Shown piece by piece: positions 17,033 through 25,516 of a DNA stretch of 61,698 nucleotides (its first letter is position 1; the number at the start of each line of letters is the position of its first letter). Origin of the DNA: CAJXNP01 sp050305935. GTDB taxonomy: Bacteria > Bacteroidota > Bacteroidia > Cytophagales > Cyclobacteriaceae. The notes beneath the pieces are model-generated. The model had not been told where the DNA came from and did not search any database. It saw nothing but the letters and a program-made list of their open reading frames with translations. Where the stretch lies: positions 1 through 61,698 of the forward strand of contig JBNLGG010000021.1 of assembly GCA_050305935.1 (NCBI GenBank). The letters run 5' to 3'. Position numbers and translations under genes: made by a program.

Positions 17033-19351
17033 TCACTGTTTTACCAGGCCGTTATATTTGGAAAGGGAGAATGGATAAGCGCTTTCGTCCTTTCCGAATT
17101 TTTTGTTTGGATTTTTATCCATATCAAAAAACAACTTCCCGCCCTTTTGGATATCTGAATGAAGAATGTAGTTCTGGCTTAAACTGGCACCATTTAATTC
17201 CACGTCCTCGACATAAAAATTGCCGGCATTTCTTTCTGGAGCTTCAATCGTAAATGTTTTTCCATTTTCAAGCTTAAGGATTATTTTATTAAAAATCGGA
17301 GCACCAAGCACGTACTCCGAGGTACCCGATGTGACTGGATAAAACCCCATGGCTGTAAACAAAAACCAGGTAGAAAGATTGGAAATATGCTCATCTCCCG
17401 AAAGGCCATCTGGCGTTGGGCGATATAATTTGTGCTTAAAAACGTTCAGGATTTCCTGTGTTCTCCAAGGCTTTCCAATATAATTATACAAATAGGCCGC
17501 ATGTTGAATGTTCGGATTGATGTGCGTGTACTGACCTAAATCGGTCAACACCATGTTCGTCATTTCAGGGATCACCCTCTTGTAGGTGCCTACCTTGAAC
17601 TCGGGAGGAGTTATAAACAATGAATCCAGCTTTTCACCAAATTCCTTCTCCCCTCCGTAGAGAGCAATTAGCCCGGCCACATCGTGAGGAACATTCCAAT
17701 TATAATGCCATGCATTTCCAATAAAATACGCCCCTCCCCAGGATTTTGAGTCAAATGATTTTTCAAAATTTCCGCTCACATCCTTGCCTACCATAAACCG
17801 GGAAGCGGGGTCAAAAAGATTGCGATAATTATAGGCATGCGACAAGTAAACCTCAATTTCATCCAATCTTCCGAGCTCATCGCCTAATCTCCAGACGTTA
17901 TAGTCAGCGTAGGAATAGTCAAGGGTTTTTGACACTCCATATTCCACATCAGGATAAGGCACATACCCCATGTCATTGTAATAGGTAAGCCCATCCCTTC
18001 CGGGAGCATATTTTGGTGCGATGACAATGGCATCTTTCTTAATGGCCTGGTATGCCAAATCTGCATCAAAATCCCTTATTCCCTTCGCATAGGCATCGGC
18101 AAAAATGGCCCCGGCATGATTTCCAACATAGATATTCCTATACCCGGGACTTGGGTGCTGCGGGAGCCGCCCTCCTTCCTTGTAGGCATTTGTAATGCCC
18201 TTCAGGATATTGGAATTCATTTCAGGATATAGCAACGTGAAGAATGGAAACAAGGTATGGTGGGCATTCCAGAAGCCTATATCCGTGTAGAGAAAACTAT
18301 TGTGAACTTTTCCATCAAACGGGCTATAATGAATGATTTTACCGGTTTCATCAAATTCGTAGAATATTTTTGGGAAAAGCAGTGCCCGGTAGAATGATGT
18401 ATAGAAAAGCGTCTTGTCGTCATTTGTACCACCTTCCACTACGATCTTGTTAAGCTCGTTATTCCAGGCCTGATTTGCCTGGATCTTTAATTCATCAAAC
18501 GAATAATCCGCAAGCTCTGCATTAAAATTTGTTATCGCCTGTGGGATACTGATAAAAGAGGTCGCTACCTTGACAAGAATTTTCTCATTTCTATTGGTGA
18601 AAAATTTAATGGCAACACCAACACCCTCGCCTCGAATTTCCTTTTTTGTAGAGTTAAGGCTGTCCTTGTTCCAAAGTGTATGAGAAGTAAAAGGCTTGTC
18701 GAATTCCAGCACGAAATAGGTGGCGAAATTCTTTGGCGCTCCGCCGGAATTGTTTTTGCAAAATCCTACTATCCTGTTTTGCTGGGGAATGATCCTGAGA
18801 TAGGACTCATCGTTCATGGCATCCAGTAAAATATAGGAAGAATTAGCTTCCTGAAAGGTGATATTAAAACATCCTCCTCGAAGCGTGGGAACAACTTCTG
18901 CCTTGATGTTTGACTTTTTTAAAATGACACTGTAGGAATAAGGTGTGGCAATTTCATCATTATGGTCGAATTCCGAGGCCCTGCGCACAGGGTCAATGAT
19001 CAGCTCACCACTCATGGGCATGATTGAGAAGGTACCATAATCACCTAAGACCGGACTTGGCTGGTGTGAACATCGAATGCCCATCATCCTATTTGACTCA
19101 TAGGTGTATATCCATCGGGGACCCCTATTGACCGTATTTGGTATCCACAGATTCATCCCAAACGGCATGGCCGCAATGGGACCTACATTGCCATTAAATT
19201 TTTCCGGGTCTGAATCCGTACCGATGATAGGGTTGACATATTGAATTAAATTGACTTTGCCGCTGTCGATTGACGAAAGGTCCTTAAACTGACAGGAATT
19301 AACAACCACCAGAAGCCCCAATAAAAAATACGGCGACGTGTTTCTTACCAA
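17033..19351 (-). CDS. GH92-family (alpha-mannosidase-like) lipoprotein, catalytic residues altered
   Basis: A family GH92 protein of about 772 residues from a TTG at 19351. That start gives a neat lipoprotein signal ending in VNSC; the open frame runs to another TTG at 19405, which overlaps a -7-like tatatttg. GH92 features are clear: YVNPIIGTDS at the N-terminus, IAAMPFGM, GNAWHYNWNVPHDVAGLI and TAMGFYPVTSG. However, numbered from 19405, the usual EGNAWQY acid position is Ile562, and the usual GDED base motif reads GDEH (His673). As I recall the family, these are the general acid and base of the calcium-dependent alpha-mannosidases. The protein may therefore bind mannans, cleave an unusual linkage, or be inactive. 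It may be surface-exposed. Confidence 0.83.
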   Translation of the reverse strand: MVRNTSPYFLLGLLVVVNSCQFKDLSSIDSGKVNLIQYVNPIIGTDSDPEKFNGNVGPIAAMPFGMNLWIPNTVNRGPRWIYTYESNRMMGIRCSHQPSPVLGDYGTFSIMPMSGELIIDPVRRASEFDHNDEIATPYSYSVILKKSNIKAEVVPTLRGGCFNITFQEANSSYILLDAMNDESYLRIIPQQNRIVGFCKNNSGGAPKNFATYFVLEFDKPFTSHTLWNKDSLNSTKKEIRGEGVGVAIKFFTNRNEKILVKVATSFISIPQAITNFNAELADYSFDELKIQANQAWNNELNKIVVEGGTNDDKTLFYTSFYRALLFPKIFYEFDETGKIIHYSPFDGKVHNSFLYTDIGFWNAHHTLFPFFTLLYPEMNSNILKGITNAYKEGGRLPQHPSPGYRNIYVGNHAGAIFADAYAKGIRDFDADLAYQAIKKDAIVIAPKYAPGRDGLTYYNDMGYVPYPDVEYGVSKTLDYSYADYNVWRLGDELGRLDEIEVYLSHAYNYRNLFDPASRFMVGKDVSGNFEKSFDSKSWGGAYFIGNAWHYNWNVPHDVAGLIALYGGEKEFGEKLDSLFITPPEFKVGTYKRVIPEMTNMVLTDLGQYTHINPNIQHAAYLYNYIGKPWRTQEILNVFKHKLYRPTPDGLSGDEHISNLSTWFLFTAMGFYPVTSGTSEYVLGAPIFNKIILKLENGKTFTIEAPERNAGNFYVEDVELNGASLSQNYILHSDIQKGGKLFFDMDKNPNKKFGKDESAYPFSLSKYNGLVKQ

Positions 19352-19402
19352 TCCTCGAATGCTTATATGATCTAAAAAATGCAAATCCTGAATATTTAAG
19401 TA

Positions 19403-19410
19403 CAAATATA
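19403..19410 (-). promoter_or_regulatory. Possible -7 element for the GH92 gene
   Basis: On the minus strand bases 19410-19403 read tatatttg, matching the Bacteroidota -7 consensus TAnnTTTG. No TTG is present at the expected -33 distance, so the match is partial. If used, transcription would start near 19396, which argues for the downstream TTG start at 19351. Confidence 0.3.
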
Positions 19411-19561
19411 TAGTTTATTTTATCTTTGGGAAATGATCGAAATCCGGGTTGGTTAAACAGTTTAAACGAATTAAAGTATTATTGTTTAACTAAATCTTTT
19501 CACCGGAATTCTTTTCATATATAAAACTTAGTCATTAATTCGCCAATTCACTTTTCTTACC

Positions 19562-20371
19562 ATGAATAACGAACAGAACTTACAAAATTACTATGAAGCT
19601 AACCGACGGTTATGGGACAAATTGGCTTCTGTTCACGTAAAGTCAGATTTTTATGACCAAAATTCCTTTTTGGCGGGTAAATCAAGCTTAAAAGAAATTG
19701 AGTTAAACGAACTGGGCGACGTCAATGGTAAATCCATGCTTCACCTCCAGTGCCACTTTGGTCAGGATTCAATTTCATGGGCGAAAAAAGGCTCCAAGGT
19801 GGTGGCCGTTGACTTTTCGGAAGGTGCCATTGCCATTGCCAAGGATATCAATGAAAAGCTTAAGACAGATGTTGAGTTTATTTGTTGCAATGTATACGAC
19901 CTCCATTCCTACATCTCTGAAAAATTTGATATTGTGTTCACGTCGTATGGCATCATAAACTGGCTCCATGATCTGGATAAATGGGGTAGACTGATTTCTT
20001 CTTATATGAAGCCGGGATCCATTTTTTATATGGTGGAATTTCACCCGATTTTATGGATGTATGACGATTCATTTACAAAAGTCGAGCATCCTTACCAGAG
20101 TGAAGCCGAACCACTCATGCACGTGTCTGGAACCTCCTACACTGAAGTGGAACAACCTATCTCAAAAAAAGAATATTGCTGGAACCATGGCATTGGACGC
20201 GTGATGAACTCGCTGATCAAGGCAGGTCTAAAAATTGAGTTTTTTAATGAATTCAATTACTCACCCTTCCGGACTTTTAAGGAGATGACTGAGTTTGAAA
20301 AAGGAAAATTTGTCATTAGCAGGTTTGGCTACAAAGTACCTCATTTGTTCTCGATAAAGGCCACCCTTTAA
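19562..20371 (+). CDS. Class I SAM-dependent methyltransferase
   Basis: A 269-residue cytoplasmic methyltransferase of the Methyltransf_11/25 type. Motif I is degenerate (MLHLQCHFGQDSISWAKKG), followed by the acidic residue of motif II (VVAVDFSEGAI), motif post-II near FICCNVYDL, and motif IV (FDIVFTSYGIINWLHD). HLQCHFGQDS is typical of a Bacteroidota/Firmicutes subgroup annotated only as class I methyltransferase. The C-terminal segment (residues 160-260) probably forms the substrate cap. The substrate is unknown. A tatctttg element at 19421-19428 could be its -7 box, but with no clear -33 motif. Confidence 0.86.
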   Translation: MNNEQNLQNYYEANRRLWDKLASVHVKSDFYDQNSFLAGKSSLKEIELNELGDVNGKSMLHLQCHFGQDSISWAKKGSKVVAVDFSEGAIAIAKDINEKLKTDVEFICCNVYDLHSYISEKFDIVFTSYGIINWLHDLDKWGRLISSYMKPGSIFYMVEFHPILWMYDDSFTKVEHPYQSEAEPLMHVSGTSYTEVEQPISKKEYCWNHGIGRVMNSLIKAGLKIEFFNEFNYSPFRTFKEMTEFEKGKFVISRFGYKVPHLFSIKATL

Positions 20372-20372
20372 A

Positions 20373-20768
20373 TTAGTTTTTTGGAAGGGTCTTTTGAAAG
20401 GCCATTATTTCCTTCAGGTTCAGATGGAGTTCGTAGGAATAAAGTTTGAAAATGAGCCCCCATTCCTCAGAAGACATAAACCCATCTGAGTTTGCAATGA
20501 GTGACATCCAGGCCACGCACTTGATGTTATGTTCATAATCACATTCCTTAAGCGCAGCCACACACTTTTTATAGAGATCCTGTTTTGAAAAGGAGTCTGC
20601 TTTCTGTACCATGTCCTTGAAAAGATCACGGTCAATTTTCTCATAATCGCACATGATCTCCCCCATTTTAATCTCCTTGTCACTAATCTTTCCGTCGGCC
20701 TGTATCAATAAATAATAAAGATTTACGAGCCCCTCTAATTCTTTTGCCTTGTGAAGTAATTTTTCCAT
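20373..20768 (-). CDS. TerB-like tellurite resistance family protein
   Basis: A 131-residue protein from the ATG at 20768 (MEKLLHKAKELEGLV). An upstream in-frame extension of 57 codons is AT-rich and not protein-like, so it was dropped. The sequence shows the helical TerB signature: a first half with LLIQADGKISDKEIKMGEIM and a second half with MSLIANSDGFMSSEEWGLIF, each placing acidic residues after a helix as in the TerB metal-binding fold. TerB-like proteins are cytosolic and occur in stress-response or defence contexts, but no other ter gene is nearby. The stop is two bases from the end of the convergent methyltransferase gene. Confidence 0.7.
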   Translation of the reverse strand: MEKLLHKAKELEGLVNLYYLLIQADGKISDKEIKMGEIMCDYEKIDRDLFKDMVQKADSFSKQDLYKKCVAALKECDYEHNIKCVAWMSLIANSDGFMSSEEWGLIFKLYSYELHLNLKEIMAFQKTLPKN

Positions 20769-20960
20769 TTCAACAATCTTTATTCGTATGTAAGTAAATC
20801 GGAAAAAAGTAACTATCGTAACCTTATAATTATAATTATTATACAAATAGTTATATTTTAAAGACCAATGGGTTGATTTTATAGATATTCGGAGATGTAT
20901 AGGTAAGCCTGTAAAATAAAGAAAAAAGAACCCGAACAACGAAAAAGAGAAAATTACTGA

Positions 20961-21794
20961 CTACCCATTAAGCCGCTGTGTTAACTTAATGCTTCCCGCA
21001 TTGAACACCGGCACAAAATCAGTTCCCCCGGGCAACTCTTTTAGTGTGGGAGCTTGAAAACTGGCATGATATCTTCTGAGCGAGTGAGGATCAATCAGGA
21101 ACTTAGTAGGCAGAAGGCTACCTTCAAGTTGAAAACCGTGTTTTAAGAAACCTTTTCCTGTGCCCCAGTCCTGATCAATATAGGTCATCAAATGATCCGG
21201 CGCCCTATCATTGATGAATGCTTGCAGTAATTTGGTAAGTCCTCCCACCACGGTAAGGTTGGATTTATGGCAGAATCGCAATATTTCGTATGAATAAATG
21301 ACAGGTTCTTCCATCGTAAATTTTTTAGGGGAGCTTACCGACAAAACGGCCACCAGTGTGCCCTTGTGGAACAAACCAAACCTGAATCTGCCTTTGATAG
21401 GTACAGATAAATGATGGTGCTCCAAGAAAGTTAGTAATTGTTCATTGCTTATCGTCCTTACTTCTGTTTCCCTGCCGTGAATCCTATCTAGTTTATTGTA
21501 AAGCGATTTTATCCTGGATTCGACGATTTCCCTTTTTGTGAACCAAAGGTCCTCCCAAAGATGGATGAGGCTGAGATTGTTGTCCGCTGCTAAGGCTGAA
21601 AGTTGATAATTCTCCAATCCAGCATCTTTCACTACAAAGTTGAAATGGTAGAAAAAATTGCCGTCCGTTTCCAGCATGATCCTTTCAAAAACCGGATGTA
21701 AAATAAATTGGCTTTTTATGCCAATGTCCCTGAGGAAGCTTTGTACCTCCCTGACAAAGCCGGATTGAAAAAGTGTGTCCCGATCATTCAACAA
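20961..21794 (-). CDS. Hef-like homing endonuclease-related protein
   Basis: A 277-residue protein whose central part resembles the VSR/EDxHD-like fold and C-terminal domain of phage Hef-like homing endonucleases. Visible matches are LSLIHLWEDLWFTKREIVESRI, the CHKSNLTVVGGLTKLLQAF segment, and MTYIDQDWGTGKGFLKHGF. The N-terminus (about 1-70) is of different origin. The start is TTG at 21794 or 21791, overlapping the stop of the upstream ceramidase-like gene by 8-11 bases, so translation is probably coupled. The residue pattern of the nuclease core is partly retained, so activity is uncertain. It may be a domesticated nuclease; it is not inside an intron or intein here. Confidence 0.55.
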   Translation of the reverse strand: MLNDRDTLFQSGFVREVQSFLRDIGIKSQFILHPVFERIMLETDGNFFYHFNFVVKDAGLENYQLSALAADNNLSLIHLWEDLWFTKREIVESRIKSLYNKLDRIHGRETEVRTISNEQLLTFLEHHHLSVPIKGRFRFGLFHKGTLVAVLSVSSPKKFTMEEPVIYSYEILRFCHKSNLTVVGGLTKLLQAFINDRAPDHLMTYIDQDWGTGKGFLKHGFQLEGSLLPTKFLIDPHSLRRYHASFQAPTLKELPGGTDFVPVFNAGSIKLTQRLNG

Positions 21795-23169
21795 TTTCCT
21801 TCACCATTTTTGTGAAAAACTCCCCATGATAAGGCCCAACCCAATTCATTTCGCGGATTTCACCTCTCCTCGTAGTTTCGTAGTGATGATCCGATGTGAT
21901 GTATCCCAAATACCCTCCGTTAAAACTCGTAATGATAAGTTTTTTTCCATGGTTTTCTGCAAACTGGTACAAATCATTCTCAACCACGATCTCACCGGAA
22001 AAGTCACAGGGCATACCGAGCATCAGCATATCACCGATCTCAAGGTAGGTAACCTCCACCTGAAGTGGAGCGAAGAAGGTCTCAAAAACACCCTGTCTTA
22101 GTCTCAAATTATCGGATATGCGTAATTGTGGCGGCGAGATCGACAAAGGAAACGTGCCCACGCGAATTCCGACAGAATTGCCGATTTGAGCTGTGTTTTC
22201 CTTGCTCTCCATGGCTTCAGCTAAGAGGGCGGCATACTCATCTAAAAAGGCAGGATCATCATCTCCCACACTTGCACTAGCATTGACAGAATGGCTGCCA
22301 ACTGTCCCCGACATAAACATGGCAAAATCATACTTTCCGGTTTCCAGTTGCCTCACAAGTGCCCCCGGGTAATCATTGCTGATCATTCTCGCCTTGGGTG
22401 CCACGTTGGTGGCGTGGGCGCTGAAAGACGTAAAAAGGCCGATACTGCCATCTTCCCTGGATATCTCAAAAGAACTTACCCTGCCATCTACCTTATAGGA
22501 ATCGCCAAGCCTGTTTCTTACCAGATTTTTCGCATCAGATGTAAAGTAGGTAATCCGGGATACTTGTAGATCAGAAGCGGCCTTTTTTATTGAGGCCTCT
22601 GTTGCATCAATTATTTGATTGACAATGCGTTCGTCAAATTTTCCGGCTAATACCTGCCCTCCGATTGATGCGTCCCAACCTCCTATCCCGCTGTGGGTGT
22701 GAGAAGCAGAAAAGTAAGCCAGGTCCACTCCCCAGTCACTTTTCAATTGATTGATCCTGGAGGCAATCACCGGAGGAACAATAAGCAGGTCATAGGACAA
22801 TAATGCTACAGTGGTTTCTCCAACTTCCAATATGATACAATGAACATACAAGGAATCGTGAACCACCTCATAAGCAGGCCGGGGAGTGTAACCGGCCATC
22901 GGTGTGACAAAGTCAGGCATGATGTTTTGCCTGGACCAGGCAGATCTCATCGCTCCCTGATTTTTAGAAAACCCTTGTTTTATGTCATGATAATCCTTGA
23001 TCAGTGAGGATGCCTCCCTGATGACGAGGTCTTCATTCCTGATAATAGGCCCTGAAATAAAAATTGAGATGATTCCAATTAATAAAATGAGGGATAATAA
23101 AGACCAGCCTACGATTCTAAACATAAATAAAAGGAGGAGAAAATTCCGTATGTGTCCAAAACGCTTCAA
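21784..23169 (-). CDS. Membrane-anchored neutral/alkaline ceramidase-like protein
   Basis: A 461-residue protein with an N-terminal hydrophobic anchor (about residues 9-40, LLSLILLIGIISIFIS) and a neutral/alkaline non-lysosomal ceramidase N-terminal domain (PF04734). The zinc motif SHTHSGIGG and the metal-site segment FSAHATN are present, with MAGYTPRP at the start of the domain. The usual C-terminal Ig-like ceramidase domain is absent, since the protein is shorter than the canonical 650-700 residues. It may hydrolyse ceramides or another amide or lipid in the periplasm; Bacteroidota make sphingolipids, so an endogenous substrate is possible. An internal Met16 is an alternative start. Confidence 0.83.
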   Translation of the reverse strand: MKRFGHIRNFLLLLFMFRIVGWSLLSLILLIGIISIFISGPIIRNEDLVIREASSLIKDYHDIKQGFSKNQGAMRSAWSRQNIMPDFVTPMAGYTPRPAYEVVHDSLYVHCIILEVGETTVALLSYDLLIVPPVIASRINQLKSDWGVDLAYFSASHTHSGIGGWDASIGGQVLAGKFDERIVNQIIDATEASIKKAASDLQVSRITYFTSDAKNLVRNRLGDSYKVDGRVSSFEISREDGSIGLFTSFSAHATNVAPKARMISNDYPGALVRQLETGKYDFAMFMSGTVGSHSVNASASVGDDDPAFLDEYAALLAEAMESKENTAQIGNSVGIRVGTFPLSISPPQLRISDNLRLRQGVFETFFAPLQVEVTYLEIGDMLMLGMPCDFSGEIVVENDLYQFAENHGKKLIITSFNGGYLGYITSDHHYETTRRGEIREMNWVGPYHGEFFTKMVKEIVE

Positions 23170-23325
23170 AGATCAACCATCCGCAAAAATGAAGCAATTT
23201 AAAATAGAAAAAACTTCTTCTCCGTTTCCAACCGCACTACCAAATTCACTATCCGACTACTCCCCAAACATCATTCTTTGGAGAGTCTCTCCTGTTAAAT
23301 TAGGTTATTTGAACTCCAGGTTTAT

Positions 23326-23910
23326 TTACTTCATTAATTTTTCGATCAATGAAAAGGCAGAACTAAAATTTTGACCATAAGAAATTATACCTTCTTCATG
23401 CCCGCCCATAATGATAATTCCATCATTATTTTTTAACAGTTTTTGGATTTCACCTGCCATTTCAGGCGTGCCATATGCCACTGATGGATTTGTTGTAGGT
23501 AGTTTATTTTGAAAAGAATTCCAAAGTGTAGATGAGTGAACGTGTATTACCGCTTGTATTTCCGGCAATAATTTATAAATGATGGCATGAGAAAGGGATT
23601 CTGAAGATGCTTTTGCCGGACCAATACAATTCAGACTGTTTTTTTTAATATCAAAGTCTGTGACAAGCGAAATGTGTTTTTCAGAGAATTCTACGACATC
23701 TCCTGTTGCTGATCCTGATATAAAAAAGGAGTTTCTTTCATCTCGACAACTGATGTTTCCATAACCTATTCCATCCGGATAGCACCCAATTAATTTTCGA
23801 TCAAAAAGCAGATTACGAAAATGTACTAGTGATTGAATTTTATCATTTAATACAGGAGCAGAGGTTTGCCAATTACATTGGAATTTAATAATTCCTTCAT
23901 CCTTGCTCAT
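23326..23910 (-). CDS. Class II aldolase/adducin family protein, partner of MtnA
   Basis: A 194-residue class II aldolase-type protein. Visible are the substrate-loop GYGNISC, the EsSlSHAII helix, the zinc-ligand HVHS, the YGTPEMAGEI helix and a terminal GGHEEGIISYG, which replaces the more usual HGvv segment. It overlaps mtnA by four bases (ATGA). In canonical methionine salvage the partner would be MtnB dehydratase; in the DHAP shunt a fuculose-phosphate-type aldolase (Ald2) cleaves 5-deoxyribulose-1-phosphate to DHAP and acetaldehyde. No mtnC, mtnD or kinase is nearby, which favours the shunt or deoxysugar idea, but the sequence alone does not decide. Confidence 0.82.
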   Translation of the reverse strand: MSKDEGIIKFQCNWQTSAPVLNDKIQSLVHFRNLLFDRKLIGCYPDGIGYGNISCRDERNSFFISGSATGDVVEFSEKHISLVTDFDIKKNSLNCIGPAKASSESLSHAIIYKLLPEIQAVIHVHSSTLWNSFQNKLPTTNPSVAYGTPEMAGEIQKLLKNNDGIIIMGGHEEGIISYGQNFSSAFSLIEKLMK

Positions 23911-25019
23911 ACAAGTTGCTTTTCGGGGAACAATTTTAATATCTCCACTTCATTGGCACGGCATATCCCTCTTTCGGTTATCAGGCCAGATACTAATCGT
24001 GCCGGAGTCACATCAAACCCATAATTTGCTGCCGGACTTTCAATGGGTGCAATCAATACTTTTTCCCACCCGTTGTTGGAATAGCCCTTCACATATTTAA
24101 CCTCTTCACTTCCTCTTTCTTCGATCGGTATTTCTTTAACTCCATCCCGAATTTCCCAATCAAAGGAAGAAGAGGGAAGAGCCACATAAAACGGCACGCC
24201 ATTGTCTTGTGCGGCCAGGGCTTTTAAATAAGTGCCGATTTTATTGGCTACGTCACCAGTGCGGGTGGTTCTGTCAGTACCTACTATCACAAGGTCTACC
24301 ATTCCATGTTGCATCAAATGTCCACCGGTATTATCAGGAATGAGCGTATGAGGAACTCCATGTTGACCAAGTTCCCAGGCTGTCAGGGTAGCCCCCTGAT
24401 TTCTGGGCCTTGTTTCATCTACCCAAACATGTATATTAATCCCCCGATCAAAAGCTTCATAAATAGGGGATGTTGCAGAACCATGATCTACAAAAGCCAG
24501 CCACCCTGCATTACAATGAGTTAAAATATTAACAGGCTTCCCTCCTTTTTGCCTACTTATCTTTTCGATTAATTTAACTCCATGCTCGCCAATTTTCTTA
24601 CAATATGCAGCATCTTCATTGGCAATATCTATGGCAGTTTTTAAGGCAATTTGAATCTTATCATGAATGGAACCACCCCCGGCAATGGATTTTAATTGCC
24701 TCCCGGTAGCCCATTTTAAATTTACAGCCGTTGGCCTTGTTTCATTAAGCATCTCAGCCGCCTTTTTTAAATAATTATCAAACTGATCATCTGCCGGGGC
24801 ATTCATAGCCGCCAGGTACATTCCATATCCTGCTGTTGCCCCAATTAATCCCGCTCCACGAACATTCATTTGGCGAATCACGTCAGCAGTTTCATATACA
24901 TCATGAAGATCAATAATTGAAAATTCATGAGGAAGTTTACATTGATCAATTATTTGGACGATGGAAGGATCTCCTTCTTTTAAAAATATAGTCCGATAGG
25001 GTTTTCCATTTACTTTCAC
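23907..25019 (-). CDS. mtnA: S-methyl-5-thioribose-1-phosphate isomerase (MtnA)
   Basis: A 370-residue full-length aldose-ketose isomerase of the eIF2B-like superfamily. The catalytic Cys169 (ILTHCNAGWLA) and Asp249 (GTDRTTRTGDVANKIGTY) are both present, as are VRGAGLIG and DETRPRNQG. It converts methylthioribose-1-phosphate or 5-deoxyribose-1-phosphate to the ribulose form. The four-base overlap with the aldolase shows one transcription unit. It is 93 bases downstream of a small unknown gene. Confidence 0.93.
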   Translation of the reverse strand: MKVNGKPYRTIFLKEGDPSIVQIIDQCKLPHEFSIIDLHDVYETADVIRQMNVRGAGLIGATAGYGMYLAAMNAPADDQFDNYLKKAAEMLNETRPTAVNLKWATGRQLKSIAGGGSIHDKIQIALKTAIDIANEDAAYCKKIGEHGVKLIEKISRQKGGKPVNILTHCNAGWLAFVDHGSATSPIYEAFDRGINIHVWVDETRPRNQGATLTAWELGQHGVPHTLIPDNTGGHLMQHGMVDLVIVGTDRTTRTGDVANKIGTYLKALAAQDNGVPFYVALPSSSFDWEIRDGVKEIPIEERGSEEVKYVKGYSNNGWEKVLIAPIESPAANYGFDVTPARLVSGLITERGICRANEVEILKLFPEKQLV

Positions 25020-25112
25020 GTCTCCATGGGTTTTAAAAAGTACAATATCACTACAAAAATTTAACGGGAATAATTCCTGGGGAATTTATTGATTCGGAAT
25101 TGATCAAGCGAA

Positions 25113-25397
25113 TTAATAAACGGCCTCGCTAACTTTTAAATAAATAGCTCTGATATTGTCAGGCTGAAGCTCGCCTCTTCTGAAGGTAATGTAAGGGATG
25201 TTTCCGTCCTTATCGAGTTTGTGTAGAATCCTGAAATTGTAAATGTAACCCTGTTTTTTCTTTTCGTCCAATAGGGACTCAAACACCGTGAACATCCATT
25301 CGTCCGATTCATCCAGGACAAAATACATGGAGTTGACATTGAGGTCTCTCAAAGATATCAATCGTTGCCCCGGAAGAAATGTATAAACAGGTTTCAA
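25113..25397 (-). CDS. Small hypothetical protein
   Basis: A 94-residue protein starting MKPVYTFLPGQRL, with alternating beta strands and a charged stretch (LLDEKKKQGYIYNF). There is no signal peptide or known motif. It lies between DUF711 (119 bases away) and mtnA (93 bases away) on the same strand, so it may be transcribed with either or alone. Function unknown. Confidence 0.5.
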   Translation of the reverse strand: MKPVYTFLPGQRLISLRDLNVNSMYFVLDESDEWMFTVFESLLDEKKKQGYIYNFRILHKLDKDGNIPYITFRRGELQPDNIRAIYLKVSEAVY

Positions 25398-25516
25398 ATA
25401 CTTTTTTCATCAATTATATCCTGTTTATTGACAAAGGGCAATAGTGGTCAATGTGTAGAATACTGATTTATTAAAAAGATAATTTTCAAGTAACACCGAG
25501 GTAATATTCAGGTAGG

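Noticed and set aside
20769..20939. 57-codon N-terminal extension of the TerB-like gene
   Set aside because: AT-rich with unprotein-like composition; the ATG at 20768 gives the domain start.
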